From Oxalobacteraceae bacterium OTU3CAMAD1 (GTDB taxonomy: Bacteria > Pseudomonadota > Gammaproteobacteria > Burkholderiales > Burkholderiaceae_D): a stretch of 64,000 nt of DNA. Of the stretch, positions 8,629 through 22,677 are shown piece after piece. The first letter of the stretch is position 1. Each line of letters starts with the position of its first letter. A program made the translations under genes and the position numbers. The notes beneath the pieces were generated by a model. That model was not told the DNA's origin. It ran no database searches and saw only the letters and a program-made list of their open reading frames with translations. The DNA is taken from positions 2,418,001 through 2,482,000 of the forward strand of contig CP099650.1 in assembly GCA_024123915.1 (NCBI GenBank), written 5' to 3'.

Positions 8629-9900
8629 TTAATGGAAATGCTCCGTGCCGCTGGGCGCGTCTTCCGGCATTTCGGCATGCGCCAATTCGCCGACCGGGTC
8701 GGCGAACAACGGCGCGCCGCAATCGTCGCAGAACTCGGCCACATAGCGCTCGGCGTGTTTCTTGACCTGCGTGATGCCGGCCGCGTTCAGGTGCGCGACG
8801 ATCTCTTCCACCGGCGTCACCGGCTTCTGCACCACACCGCCCGGACCGCCTTGCAGCGGACCTTCCGGCGGCGTGCCTTCCTCGTCTTCCTGTCCGTACA
8901 ACGGCCACACCACGCCGTAGATCACATCCGGCGTCGAGCGCTGCGTGAACGCCACGCGGTACTCGTCGATCTGGCCGTCGGCGTTTTCCTCGCCGAAGCC
9001 GGCGATGACCGCGCGCAACTCCGACGGTTCGACCGCCAGGGTATGCGTCAGATAGTGCACGGCGGCGCGGATCGACACCGGACGGATGAGCTTGTCCGCC
9101 TCGCGGCAAGCCATGTAGTAGGCCTCCGGCAGCAGCAGCTCGATGCCGCAGCCCGGCAGCAGACGGGTGACCGTCGGCGTGACCTGCTCGCGCCATTGCT
9201 CCAGCGCGGTGGCGCGCTCGTTGGCGAAGTTGCTTTGATTCGAAGGCATCTGCCAGCGGAACAGCGGGGCGCCGGCCGGTGCCACCACTGCCACCAGCAG
9301 GTAGCGCGTGTCGGCCAGGAACGGCGCCGTCTCCGGCACCTTGGTGTCGGCTTTGAGCACCGTGCCCTTGATGGCGGCCTGGGCCAGCTTGTGCACCTTG
9401 CCGTAGGTCTCGACATGGCTGCGCGGCAGCTGGTCGATCGAGAACAGGGTCGGCGACATTGCCATGCGCGTGCCGTCGGCCAGCAGGTGGGCGCTGAAAT
9501 GCGCCGACAGGGTTTGCAGGATGTCGGCCGGAATCGCGCCCGAGGCGATCGAGAAGCGGGTCCACGCCAGGATGGGCGCGGCCACCAGCAGCACATCGTA
9601 TTGCTTGGCCACGCCGTCGGCGGTGTCGATGGTGATGCTGCTCGATTCGCTGACCGCTTCGACGCCATCCATCAGCACGTCGTAGGCGTTCAAGTCTTCC
9701 TTGAACAGCGCGTTGAGCGTGGCGTCGATGGTGTCCTGGTGACCGGTCTTGAGGAGTTTCTGGAGCTGTGCATCGAGGTTGTGTTCCCACGACCGCTCTT
9801 CAAGCCGGCTGGCCGCCTGACCGACCGCCTGGGCGTAGGTGACGAGGCGCTGGCTTTCGACAGACAATTTATGGGATGAATCTTTAGATGGACGACGCAT
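8629..9900 (-). CDS. DUF2863-family protein
   Basis: A 423-aa cytoplasmic protein that I assign to DUF2863, a family found mostly in Burkholderiales with no known function. The N-terminus is basic and Ser-rich (MRRPSKDSSHKLS), followed by mixed alpha/beta sequence. A conserved-looking C-terminal CDDCGAPLFADP motif (two CxxC-spaced cysteines) could bind metal but may simply be structural. The assignment rests on remembered family character. It is transcribed alone, convergent with the small membrane gene. Confidence 0.7.
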   Translation of the reverse strand: MRRPSKDSSHKLSVESQRLVTYAQAVGQAASRLEERSWEHNLDAQLQKLLKTGHQDTIDATLNALFKEDLNAYDVLMDGVEAVSESSSITIDTADGVAKQYDVLLVAAPILAWTRFSIASGAIPADILQTLSAHFSAHLLADGTRMAMSPTLFSIDQLPRSHVETYGKVHKLAQAAIKGTVLKADTKVPETAPFLADTRYLLVAVVAPAGAPLFRWQMPSNQSNFANERATALEQWREQVTPTVTRLLPGCGIELLLPEAYYMACREADKLIRPVSIRAAVHYLTHTLAVEPSELRAVIAGFGEENADGQIDEYRVAFTQRSTPDVIYGVVWPLYGQEDEEGTPPEGPLQGGPGGVVQKPVTPVEEIVAHLNAAGITQVKKHAERYVAEFCDDCGAPLFADPVGELAHAEMPEDAPSGTEHFH

Positions 9901-10128
9901 AGCGCAATAAGAGTCTTATAAAATTAGTGAAAAAAGCGGATCAGTCATGCAGATGATAACCCTTATGACACGTATTGTAGTTGATTCGCTCAGCTAACTC
10001 TTATTAGTTCGGGACAGGGTGGGGGAAATCAAGTGCGGGACCGGTCGCCGGCGATACGGATGGCAACGACCGCTGCGGTTCTGATAACATGTGCCCGGCC
10101 CGGTTCGTGGTCGATTCGTGGAGAAAGC

Positions 10129-10920
10129 ATGTTTAAGCGCACCGTACTGATCATCTGCGTGCTCGCTGCGGCAACGGCAAGCGCCGCGCCCAAGTATATT
10201 AAATCCGATGATGGCGCGACCGCGCAGATTCGACATTTGATCGTCGCCGGACGCTGCCAGGAAGCCGTCGACGCGCTCAAGGTTGGCGTGAAAGCGAAAC
10301 AGCGGGACGTGCTCCTGTTGGCCGGCACCATGTACGACGAGGGCTTGTGCTTGGCGTCCAACTGGGACAAGGCCGCGCGGCTGTACTTGCTTGCAGACGA
10401 GGCCGGCAACGGCTCGGGTATCCCGCGTCTGATCACCGGCTACGCCAAGGCCGGGCGCGACAACGGAATGGCGCTGTGGTGGCTCGCCAAGAGCAACGCC
10501 AGGAATTACTTTCCGCAGCAGTGCATTCCGCGCTCCGACCCCGACGCCGATCTGGACGGTTTCAATGGTGAGCTGGAACGCATGCCGGCCGCCCTGTTTC
10601 AAGGGTGCGTTTATCTTGTCGGTGTCGCCACCGAGGTGTTCACACACGCGCAATATCCACCGGCGGCCTTACGTTACCGGTTATGGGGAACGTACGTGAT
10701 GAAGTTCAGCGCAGCGAACGCGACGATCAAGTGGCGGCAGGATGGGGTGAAAATGGATACTGGTAATCCACGCGGCGGGCTGGACATGCGCAATATGGAC
10801 TATCTGCTCGCTTATCTCAAAGAGAAGGGGGAGTTCGCGCTTGCGCAATACAAGCGCCCCGATGGCCCCCTCGATCCCGGCTTGGTGGTCGAGAGAAGCT
10901 TCGTCTTCGAGGTCAGATGA
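10129..10920 (+). CDS. Exported protein with Sel1-like repeats
   Basis: A 263-aa protein with a clear Sec signal peptide (MFKRTVLIICVLAAATASA). Residues 35-110 read like one or two Sel1/TPR-type helical repeats (AGTMYDEGLCLASNWDKAARLY, LADEAGNGSG, GMALWWLAKS). The C-terminal half has no recognisable domain. An in-frame upstream start at 10033 would bury the signal peptide; the ATG at 10129 has a GGAGAAAG ribosome site, so I prefer it. Probably periplasmic; function unknown. Confidence 0.72.
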   Translation: MFKRTVLIICVLAAATASAAPKYIKSDDGATAQIRHLIVAGRCQEAVDALKVGVKAKQRDVLLLAGTMYDEGLCLASNWDKAARLYLLADEAGNGSGIPRLITGYAKAGRDNGMALWWLAKSNARNYFPQQCIPRSDPDADLDGFNGELERMPAALFQGCVYLVGVATEVFTHAQYPPAALRYRLWGTYVMKFSAANATIKWRQDGVKMDTGNPRGGLDMRNMDYLLAYLKEKGEFALAQYKRPDGPLDPGLVVERSFVFEVR

Positions 10921-10987
10921 GGATAGCGGGTGACCAGTGTTGGCCTGGGGCGGTTCCGGTGTCCCGGAAATCCGCCCCACGGGAAGG

Positions 10988-13066
10988 TTATGCGGCCGCC
11001 AGCGCGGCCACCTGTTCCGCCGTCATGGCGCCGTTGTAGATGCGGAAGTCGTCCACCTTGCCGTTGAAGTAGGGATCAGCCGGATACTGCGAGCGGCCGA
11101 GCCAGTTGCTCTCGGTGCTATCGAGGCGGAACGGGGCGCGCGTCATGGCGGTGTTGGTGCCGACCGCGCCGCCGTTGACGTACAAGGTGGCGGTCGAGCC
11201 CGACAACGTCACCGCCACATGCACCCACCGTCCCGTCGCCAGCGGCGTTGGCGTCGACACCGTCTGGCTGCCGTAGCCGCCGTTGTTGGAGATCGTGAAC
11301 GACAAGCCGCCGCGTGCCGCGCGCGGCGTCAGGAACAGGTACTGCCGCATGCCGTTGCCGAAGTCGAACACCCGTTCCCAGTCGCGCGCCGCGTTCCAGT
11401 ACACCTTGACGGCGATGGTGAAGTCGGCCAGGCCGGAGGCGATGCCGACCGGCAGGACGAGGTACTCGTCGACGCCGTTGAAGCTGAACGCCCCCACCCG
11501 GGTCAGCAGGGTCAGCGCCGTGTCCGCTTTTGCCTCGTTGGACGGCGCGCTTTCGCCGCTCGGCGTGGCCGCCGTGACCACATAATAATAGGCGCCGGGG
11601 GCCATGCCGCTGTCGGTGAACGTCAGCAGGTCGTTGATGCCGCTGGCCACGGTGGTGTAAGGTCCGCCGACCGTGGTGGCGCGCTTGACCGTGTAGCCGG
11701 TGGCGTAGGCCGAACCCCACCACGACAGCTCGACCTTGCCGCCGACCAGGCGCGCGGTCAGCCCGCTTGGCGCGGCGCCGGCGGCGATCGGATCGCGCGA
11801 GAAGGTCAAGGTGCCGAGGCCGAGCTGGTCGCCGTTGCCGCCATCGCCCTCGGGTCCGATCTTTTTCGTCATCATCGTGACGTAGGGCGCGGCCAAGCCG
11901 AGCCGGTTGACGTAGTGGTTGCGCACCATTTCCCACACCACCCGCGTGGCCGGCAGGCCGGCGGGGGAGATCCCCAGGCCGGTGCCATGCTTGTTGGTGT
12001 AGGGATCGAACGGCATGGCGGTGTAGTACAGGTCATTGTTGGCGTCGGCGAGGTTGGACTTGGCCACGTACTCGGCGCCGGCCAGGAAGCGGTTGTTGTC
12101 GTAGCCGTACAGGTCGTCGCCCTGGTTCCACGCCATCTCGCAAAAGACGCCGGCCAGGCCGATGCCCAGGGTGGTGTGGCCCTGGTCGCGCGCGCTTTCC
12201 TGCCATTGGCCCAGATAGCCCGGATGGATGAAGCGCACCGCCTGGTTGGAGGCGCCGTTGCCCGCGCCGGTCTTGTAGTAGCTGATGGCCTCGTCGTACA
12301 GGTCCTGGCGGTCGCACAGCACGCCGATGGCCAGGATAGAAGCCATATTGCATTGATCCCAGTTGGCCCAGTAGTTGGTGATGTCGGCGCCGTTGTGAAC
12401 CGTCAGGAAATGGTGGTTCATCGGATAGAACACCGTCAGCATCATGTTCTGGAAGCGGGCCAGGTCGGCCGGCGCCCAGCCCTCGTAGGTGCGCATGATC
12501 TCGGCGGCGTTGGCGAACTGGTAGCCGTAGATGCCAGCCGCCAGGAAGCGGTCGGCATTGCCGGTGATGCTCGTCAGCGCGGCCGACCATTCGTTCAGGT
12601 ACTGGATCGCCTTGTTGGCGTAGGCGACGTCGTTGGTGACTTTCCACCGTACCGCGATCTGATAGGCGCGGGCGGTGTCGATGTACAGCTGGGCGAAGTT
12701 CTGGCCGTCGCCGCCGCGCACCACGGTCGTCAGCGGACGCGGATTGTTGCCCAGATGCGAGCGGCCGGTGGTGAGCAGCTTGTTCCAGCCGTCGATCCAA
12801 GGTTGCGCGCCAGCGGCAACCTTGGCGCGCATGCGGTCGAAGTCGGCCTCGGTGTGCAGCAGGCCGGGATGCTTGAAGACGCGGGCGGCCTGGGTGCCGA
12901 CAACCGTGCCGCCGGACAGCAGGCGGGGCGCGCCGGCGGCTGGTTCGGCGGTGTCGGCCGAGCCGCCGCCGCAACCGGCCAGCGCCAGGGGGCCAAGGGC
13001 GGCCAAGCTGAGCGAGCCTGCACAAAAAGTTCTACGTTCCAAGGCAATTTCCGGCTTCTTCGACAT
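10988..13066 (-). CDS. Polysaccharide (alginate-type) lyase lipoprotein with Fn3 and LamG-like domains
   Basis: A 692-aa protein. The N-terminus combines an RR motif (ERRTFCAG, 11-17) with a lipobox ending at Cys32 (LALAGC), so it is probably a lipoprotein, perhaps Tat-exported. Residues 60-390 resemble the alpha/alpha-barrel 'alginate lyase' superfamily, with HNGADITNYWANWDQ and GHTTLGIGLAGVFCEMAW. Residues 425-510 form a fibronectin type III module. Residues 520-690 form a LamG/concanavalin-like jelly roll (WVHVAVTLSG, LYVNG, GKVDDFRIYN). Likely cleaves an acidic polysaccharide such as alginate or glucuronan; the substrate cannot be told. No sugar transporter or other CAZyme is adjacent. 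Confidence 0.78.
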   Translation of the reverse strand: MSKKPEIALERRTFCAGSLSLAALGPLALAGCGGGSADTAEPAAGAPRLLSGGTVVGTQAARVFKHPGLLHTEADFDRMRAKVAAGAQPWIDGWNKLLTTGRSHLGNNPRPLTTVVRGGDGQNFAQLYIDTARAYQIAVRWKVTNDVAYANKAIQYLNEWSAALTSITGNADRFLAAGIYGYQFANAAEIMRTYEGWAPADLARFQNMMLTVFYPMNHHFLTVHNGADITNYWANWDQCNMASILAIGVLCDRQDLYDEAISYYKTGAGNGASNQAVRFIHPGYLGQWQESARDQGHTTLGIGLAGVFCEMAWNQGDDLYGYDNNRFLAGAEYVAKSNLADANNDLYYTAMPFDPYTNKHGTGLGISPAGLPATRVVWEMVRNHYVNRLGLAAPYVTMMTKKIGPEGDGGNGDQLGLGTLTFSRDPIAAGAAPSGLTARLVGGKVELSWWGSAYATGYTVKRATTVGGPYTTVASGINDLLTFTDSGMAPGAYYYVVTAATPSGESAPSNEAKADTALTLLTRVGAFSFNGVDEYLVLPVGIASGLADFTIAVKVYWNAARDWERVFDFGNGMRQYLFLTPRAARGGLSFTISNNGGYGSQTVSTPTPLATGRWVHVAVTLSGSTATLYVNGGAVGTNTAMTRAPFRLDSTESNWLGRSQYPADPYFNGKVDDFRIYNGAMTAEQVAALAAA

Positions 13067-13171
13067 GTTTACCTTTCGGCTCAGTGAGCTTAAATGTTAA
13101 AAATCATCCATCGGGAAGCCGATTATGCGACAAGTAATTTCAATAGGGAAATGTTTTCAATTGTGCGGGAC

Positions 13172-13210
13172 GAAAAAAAAACACCCTGCCGCCGAAGCGG
13201 ACAGGGTGTT
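13172..13210 (-). terminator. acnA terminator
   Basis: On the minus strand, a 9-bp stem AACACCCTG/CAGGGTGTT with a 13-nt loop is followed by a T8 run (plus-strand A8 at 13173-13180). It lies about 40 bp beyond the acnA stop. Confidence 0.85.
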
Positions 13211-13251
13211 CTTGATGAACGCTAGTGTATGAAACTAGTTTAAGTGCTTGA

Positions 13252-15960
<2,709 letters not shown>

Positions 15961-16064
15961 GACCTCTCCTTCAGTGGGTATCGTCTATTTGTTGAAGTAC
16001 TACGTTGTGCAAGCGCCCGTGGCGGCGCGCCCGTTTTGGAACCGTGCGTGTTACTAGATGCGTG

Positions 16065-16583
16065 TTACTGGATCGTGGTCTTGACGCTGGTCGGCTCCGC
16101 GTCGGAGGTGACGACCGGCTTCAATTGCTCGGCGTTGCGGCATTCGTTGGCCAGCTGGCGGTTCAGTTTGGAATCGAGCAGCATGCCCTTGGCTGGAATG
16201 CCGATCCAGATCAGGCCGTACAATTTGTTTTCGAAGCGCTGGGCGCCGGTGGTCGTGCCCACGCGCGTCAGGCGGTGCAGGCGCTTCTTCCAGCGCAGCG
16301 CGATGTGCGCCTCGTCGGTGGTGTTGGCGTAGATCGTGATCTTGTTGCCCAGTTCGCAGTCGAATTCGGTAACGGCCGAATCGGTGACGACCGGCTCGTC
16401 GGCTTCCTCGTCGGGCGCCTTCGGCACGGCTTCTTCCACCGGCTTGGCGGCCTTTTTGGTGGATTTTTTCACGGTCTTCTTGACCGGGGTTTTGGTGGTT
16501 TCCGCTGCGGCGTGGGCGCCGGCGGCGAGGGACAGCGAGGCCAGCGCGAGGCTGCAGGCCATGAATAGTTTGGAGATCGACAT
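16065..16583 (-). CDS. Exported Lys/Ala-rich protein with MliC-like domain
   Basis: A 172-aa protein with a signal peptide (MSISKLFMACSLALASLSLA, cleaved near AHA). A Lys/Thr/Glu-rich linker spans residues 27-60. The C-terminal domain (about 68-150: FDCELGNKITIYA, ALRWKKRLHRLTRV, LYGLIWIG) looks like the lysozyme-inhibitor MliC fold, a fold-level resemblance only. The start at 16583 overlaps the stop of the upstream lyase gene (TGATG), so the two are translationally coupled. Confidence 0.7.
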   Translation of the reverse strand: MSISKLFMACSLALASLSLAAGAHAAAETTKTPVKKTVKKSTKKAAKPVEEAVPKAPDEEADEPVVTDSAVTEFDCELGNKITIYANTTDEAHIALRWKKRLHRLTRVGTTTGAQRFENKLYGLIWIGIPAKGMLLDSKLNRQLANECRNAEQLKPVVTSDAEPTSVKTTIQ

Positions 16584-17722
16584 CAGTTTGTTTCCAGTGG
16601 GTGGTCGGCGGGGTTCATCAGCGCGGCCACCGACTCGGGCAAGGTCAGCCCGGCCAGTTTGGCGCGCTGTAAAACGGTCCAATAATATCGGTAGCTGGCG
16701 CGGTCGTGCAAGCGCCCGTTCTGGGCGATCGGCCCCCACTGCACGGCCGCCGCCTCCAGCAGGATGGCGGCCGCCTCGTTGACTTCCGAGAGGCGCGGCG
16801 TGAAGGTCTTGATGATCGGCTTGATCTGGTTCGGGTGGATGCTCCACATGCGCGTGTAGCCGAATTCGGCGGCGGCGCGCTGGGCGTCGTTGGCGGCGAC
16901 GGCCGTGTCCTTGATCTCGGTGGTGACGTTATGCGACGGCACCTTGCCGTGCGCGTGGCAGGCGGCCGAGATTTCCAGTTTGGCGCGCACCACCAGCGGG
17001 TGCGTGAACTGGCCCGGCGTGCGCATGGCCGCGCCGGGAATGGCGCCGTAGTGCGACGAAATGAAGTCCATGATGCCGAACGACAGGCACTGCACCTGTG
17101 GAATGGCGGCGATGTCGTAGGCCTGGCGCAGCGCGCCGTGGGTTTCGATCAGCACGTGGATCGGCAAATCTGTGCGGCCGGCCTTGGCGGCGTGCTGGTT
17201 GATCAGCGCGATGGCGGCTATCACTTCCTGCGCGCCGTTAACCTTCGGCAGCACCAGGTAGGCCAGGTGCTGGGCGGCGGCGCAGATGATCTCGACGTCC
17301 TGGGCGAAGAACGGGCTGCCGACATCGTGCACGCGGGCGCCGATGCGGTTGAATTTGTTGTCGTCGGAGCTCAGCAGCTCGGCCACCAGGCGCGCGTGGG
17401 CGGCCTCGTTGCCGGCGCTGGCGCCGTCCTCGCAGTCGAGCGTGATATCGAACAGCGGGCCAAGTTCTTGTTGCAGAGCGATCGATTTACGCATCAGCTT
17501 TTCGGAGCCGGCGTAGTGGTCGCAGGCCGGCAGCAGCAGCGGCTGGCGATTGCCCTGGAATAAAACCTCGGATGGGTGCATGCGGGTGTGGTCTGGAATG
17601 GCGGTTGGCTGAATGGCTGGTGCCTTGGGTAGGGCGGGTATGTCTGACAAGGGCGGAACAGACGCCGCGCTGCTCTCGGCAGCGCGGCGGGTGCGGCGGA
17701 TCGGTGGTTTAACCGGTTCCAC
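16583..17722 (-). CDS. HpcH/HpaI-type CoA-ester lyase (CitE-like)
   Basis: TIM-barrel protein of the citrate-lyase beta / malyl-CoA lyase family, 379 aa. Family marks are LPACDHYAGSEKLMRKS, the acidic metal-binding FDITLDCEDGAS, LPKVNGAQEV, IETHGAL and the C-terminal WSIHPNQI. No CitD or CitF partner genes are present, so it is probably a stand-alone lyase or thioesterase acting on malyl- or citramalyl-CoA-type esters. The first ~45 residues are a low-complexity extension, and translation may really start at Met48 (17581). It sits between mdh and acnA, consistent with C4-acid metabolism. Confidence 0.82.
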   Translation of the reverse strand: MEPVKPPIRRTRRAAESSAASVPPLSDIPALPKAPAIQPTAIPDHTRMHPSEVLFQGNRQPLLLPACDHYAGSEKLMRKSIALQQELGPLFDITLDCEDGASAGNEAAHARLVAELLSSDDNKFNRIGARVHDVGSPFFAQDVEIICAAAQHLAYLVLPKVNGAQEVIAAIALINQHAAKAGRTDLPIHVLIETHGALRQAYDIAAIPQVQCLSFGIMDFISSHYGAIPGAAMRTPGQFTHPLVVRAKLEISAACHAHGKVPSHNVTTEIKDTAVAANDAQRAAAEFGYTRMWSIHPNQIKPIIKTFTPRLSEVNEAAAILLEAAAVQWGPIAQNGRLHDRASYRYYWTVLQRAKLAGLTLPESVAALMNPADHPLETN

Positions 17723-17739
17723 TTAATGCACGAAGAAGA

Positions 17740-18729
17740 TTACGGCAGCAGGTGCTTGACGCCTTCGCGCTCTTCGGTCAGTTCTTTCAGGGTCAGGTTG
17801 ATGCGCTCTTGCGAGAAGGCGTCGATTTCCAGGCCCTGGACGATTTTGTATTCGCCGTTTTCGGTGGTGACAGGGAAGCCGAACATGGTGCCTTCAGGGA
17901 TGCCGTACGAACCATCCGAAGGAACGCCCATGGTGGTCCACTTGCCGTTGGTGCCCAGCATCCAGTCGTGCACGTGGTCGATGGCGGCGTTGGCGGCCGA
18001 TGCGGCCGACGACAGGCCGCGCGCTTCGATGATGGCGGCGCCGCGCTTGCCGACGGTTGGCAGGAACACGTTGGCGTTCCATTCCTGGTCGTTGATCAGG
18101 TCCTTGACGGCCTTGCCGTTGACGGTGGCGAAACGGTAGTCGGCGTACATCGTTGGCGAGTGGTTGCCCCACACGGTCAGCTTCTCGATGTCTTTCACGG
18201 CGGTGCCGGTCTTGGCGGCCACTTGCGACAGGGCGCGGTTGTGGTCCAGGCGCAGCATGGCGGTGAAGTTCTTGGCCGGCAGCGACGGCGCCGATTTCAT
18301 GGCGATGTAGGCGTTGGTGTTGGCAGGGTTGCCGACGACCAGCACTTTAACGTTGCGCGAAGCGACGGCGTCCAGCGCCTTGCCTTGCACGGTGAAGATC
18401 TGGGCGTTCGCTTCCAGCAGGTCTTTGCGTTCCATGCCCGGGCCGCGTGGACGGGCGCCGACCAGCACGGCGACGTCGACATCCTTGAAGGCGGTCATCG
18501 GGTCGGAGTGGGCGGTCATCTCGGTCAGCAGCGGGAAAGCGCAATCGTCGATTTCCATCATGACGCCCTTGAGGGCTTTCTGTGCCTTTTCGTCGGCGAT
18601 TTCCAGCAGTTGCAGGATGACCGGCTGGTCTTTGCCGAGCATGTCGCCATTGGCGATGCGGAACAGCAGAGCGTAACCGATTTGACCGGCGGCGCCGGTG
18701 ACAGCAACACGCATTGGGGTTTTAGCCAT
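17740..18729 (-). CDS. mdh: Malate dehydrogenase
   Basis: NAD-dependent oxidation of malate to oxaloacetate, 329 aa. The N-terminal Rossmann motif ([18 protein letters not shown]), [10 protein letters not shown] and the catalytic His (TVWGNHSPT) are all visible. The start at 18729 follows GGAG. An in-frame upstream extension to 18831 is rejected because it precedes the nucleotide-binding strand without homologous character and would cover the promoter. The promoter is TTGACA-N17-TACACT on the minus strand (18878-18850), next to a GntR-type palindrome. Confidence 0.96.
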   Translation of the reverse strand: MAKTPMRVAVTGAAGQIGYALLFRIANGDMLGKDQPVILQLLEIADEKAQKALKGVMMEIDDCAFPLLTEMTAHSDPMTAFKDVDVAVLVGARPRGPGMERKDLLEANAQIFTVQGKALDAVASRNVKVLVVGNPANTNAYIAMKSAPSLPAKNFTAMLRLDHNRALSQVAAKTGTAVKDIEKLTVWGNHSPTMYADYRFATVNGKAVKDLINDQEWNANVFLPTVGKRGAAIIEARGLSSAASAANAAIDHVHDWMLGTNGKWTTMGVPSDGSYGIPEGTMFGFPVTTENGEYKIVQGLEIDAFSQERINLTLKELTEEREGVKHLLP

Positions 18730-18849
18730 GATGAATCTCCAAAGTGGGAATGAAAGTGTTCTAGACCGCGTTCTTAAGTCCGGCCCGTGCCGGCCCGGGA
18801 AAACCTTAATGATACTGCAAATCCACAGCATATAAGCGCATGGCTGCGG

Positions 18850-18904
18850 AGTGTAGGCGTGTAACTAGCTTCTGTCAATCCTATCTTATGTCTTATATAA
18901 GACA
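18850..18904. promoter_or_regulatory. Divergent mdh / GntR-gene promoter with 16-bp operator palindrome
   Basis: A perfect palindrome TGTCTTATATAAGACA lies at 18889-18904. On the minus strand, TTGACA (18878-18873), a 17-nt spacer and TACACT (18855-18850) form a good sigma70 promoter for mdh; the palindrome lies 10 bp upstream of its -35. On the plus strand the palindrome covers a candidate -10 (TATATA, 18894-18899) paired with CTGTCA at 18872. The 16-bp symmetric site fits a GntR dimer. Autorepression of the GntR gene and control of mdh are inferences. Confidence 0.6.
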
Positions 18905-18963
18905 GATAAGTTGTTGCCGGTTTTGCTGGACGGAAGTGGTCATTTGTGGTGAAATCTCGGTCT

Positions 18964-19827
18964 ATGAATTCCGTCCCGCCCAATCCGAACAGCAGCAGCC
19001 CAGCCTCAAGTGCCGGTGGCGCAGCGGGATCGTCGGCGGGTTCGGCGACATCGTCGCCGGCCGCTTCCACGACAGGGGCGGCCGGTGCGCCAGGCCTGCC
19101 GGCCGGCAGTTCGCCGACATTCTCCCCACTTTACCAGCAAATCAAGGCGCTGATAACACAGAGCCTGCAATCGGGGGAATGGAAGCCGGGCGAGTTGATC
19201 CCCAGCGAGGTCGAGCTGGCCAACCGCTTCAAGGTCAGCCAGGGCACGGTGCGCAAGGCCATTGACGAGCTGGCCGCCGAGAACCTGGTCATGCGCAAGC
19301 AGGGCAAGGGCACCTTCGTCGCCACCCACCACGAGGCGCGCGCCCATTTCCGCTTCCTCAAGCTGCTGCCCGACGAGGGCGTCCCGCACTATCCTGAAAG
19401 TAAGTTCATCGAAGTCAAGCGCATGCGCGCCCCCGCCGACGTGGCGCGCCTGCTCGACCTGAAGTCCGGCGACGCCGTCATCTTCATCAAGCGGGTGCAA
19501 TCGTTCGACAGCGTGCCCACCATCGTCGAGGAAATGTGGCTGCCCGGCGTGACGTTCAAGGGATTGACCGCCGAGCGGCTGGTCGAATACAAGGGCCCGA
19601 TGTACGGGCTGTTCGAGTCCGAATTCGGCACCCGCATGATCCGGGCGACCGAAAAGATCCGCGCCGTGTGCGCCGACGCCGGCGTGGCCGCGCTGCTGCA
19701 CATCGCCATCGACACGCCGCTGCTGGCGTCGGAGCGGGTGTCGTTCACCTATGGCGACAAGCCGGTGGAGTTGCGCCGGGGACAGTATCTGACTGAACGC
19801 CACCACTATCATAACGAACTCAACTGA
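18964..19827 (+). CDS. GntR-family (HutC/UTRA) transcriptional regulator
   Basis: A 287-aa DNA-binding repressor or activator. A Ser/Ala/Gly-rich disordered leader of about 55 residues precedes the winged helix (PLYQQIKALITQSLQSGEW, IPSEVELANRFKVSQGTVRKAIDEL) and a C-terminal UTRA ligand domain (HFRFLKLLPDEG, SGDAVIFIKRVQS, LASERVSFTYGDKPVE). It is divergent from mdh and upstream of sdhCDAB, so regulation of TCA genes is likely; the ligand is unknown. The start is uncertain: tandem GTGs at 18946 and 18949 are in frame, but I chose the ATG at 18964. Confidence 0.88.
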   Translation: MNSVPPNPNSSSPASSAGGAAGSSAGSATSSPAASTTGAAGAPGLPAGSSPTFSPLYQQIKALITQSLQSGEWKPGELIPSEVELANRFKVSQGTVRKAIDELAAENLVMRKQGKGTFVATHHEARAHFRFLKLLPDEGVPHYPESKFIEVKRMRAPADVARLLDLKSGDAVIFIKRVQSFDSVPTIVEEMWLPGVTFKGLTAERLVEYKGPMYGLFESEFGTRMIRATEKIRAVCADAGVAALLHIAIDTPLLASERVSFTYGDKPVELRRGQYLTERHHYHNELN

Positions 19828-20097
19828 GTGAATTGAACTGATTCAAACCGAACCCATCGGGTGGAGAAGGAGACCCTGGGGCGCGAAAAGCGTGTCAGGT
19901 AGCGTACAACAAACCGTGCGTCACACCACGGTAGCATTGTTGCGCTGATAATACGTTGAGCTGCGGAAAGCGGCCGCCGGACTGTGTTGCAAAACACTAT
20001 TTTAGTTATATGTAACAATAGATATTGGTTATCGGCGCGGAAATCGGCGAAAATCGCGGTCTAACCAATTTTTGTTTAAGCCTGAGGAGGTCTTGTT

Positions 20098-20520
20098 ATG
20101 TCAGAAGCCGTAAGGGAAGTCCCTAAAAAAGAACGGCGGGAATTCCGTAATATCCATGTTACAGAATTGCTCAACTATCGCCAGCCCCTGGCCGCCATCG
20201 TCTCCATCCTGCACCGCATCAGCGGCGCGTTGATGTGCTTGCTGCTGCCATTCACGCTGTATTTGTTGCAAGAAAGCCTGCGTTCCGAGATTTCCTTCGC
20301 GCACTATCAAGGCTTCATCACCTATCCGCTGGTCAAGCTGGTCATCCTGGCGCTGTGCTGGGGCTACTTCCACCACTTCTGCGCTGGCGTACGCCACCTG
20401 GTGATGGACACCCACATCGGCCTGGACAAGGATTCGGCGCGTAATTCGTCGGCCGCCGTGCTGGTCATCAGCCTGGTCCTGACCGCGCTGGTCGCCCTGA
20501 AACTGTTTGGAGTGTTCTGA
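20098..20520 (+). CDS. sdhC: Succinate dehydrogenase cytochrome b556 subunit SdhC
   Basis: Membrane anchor of complex II, 140 aa with three TM helices. The family motif HRISGALM and the haem-ligand region AGVRHLVMD are present. The start follows a strong GAGGAGG site at 20082. It heads the sdhCDAB operon, 1 bp before sdhD. The 270 bp upstream of it contains no gene; AT-rich sequence at 19985-20035 probably holds the promoter, but I see no convincing -35/-10 pair. Confidence 0.95.
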   Translation: MSEAVREVPKKERREFRNIHVTELLNYRQPLAAIVSILHRISGALMCLLLPFTLYLLQESLRSEISFAHYQGFITYPLVKLVILALCWGYFHHFCAGVRHLVMDTHIGLDKDSARNSSAAVLVISLVLTALVALKLFGVF

Positions 20521-20521
20521 A

Positions 20522-20887
20522 ATGGCTAACAATAACATCGGACCGAAGCGCATGGTCGTGGGCGCGCACTACGGCATGAAAGACTGGCTGGCGCAGCGCG
20601 TGACCGCCGTCGTCATGGTGCTCTACACCGCCATCCTGCTGATCGCCTTCCTGACCGGCCAGAACTTCACCTATGAAGGCTGGGCCGCGTTGTTCGCCCA
20701 GCAATGGTTCAAATTGATTTCCGCCGTGACCCTGCTCGGCATGTTCTATCACGCCTGGGTCGGCATGCGCGACATCTGGATGGACTACGTTAAACACGTT
20801 GGCATCCGCCTGACCCTGCAAATGGCCACCGTACTGTGGTTGATCGCATGTGCCGTATGGTCGGTACAGATACTCTGGAGTGTGTAA
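20522..20887 (+). CDS. sdhD: Succinate dehydrogenase hydrophobic anchor SdhD
   Basis: Second membrane anchor of complex II, 121 aa with three TM helices; [15 protein letters not shown] at the N-terminus and [16 protein letters not shown], carrying the candidate haem or quinone-site residues. The start at 20522 is set by the 1-bp gap to sdhC. Confidence 0.94.
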   Translation: MANNNIGPKRMVVGAHYGMKDWLAQRVTAVVMVLYTAILLIAFLTGQNFTYEGWAALFAQQWFKLISAVTLLGMFYHAWVGMRDIWMDYVKHVGIRLTLQMATVLWLIACAVWSVQILWSV

Positions 20888-20889
20888 TC

Positions 20890-22668
<1,779 letters not shown>

Positions 22669-22677
22669 GGCTAGACC

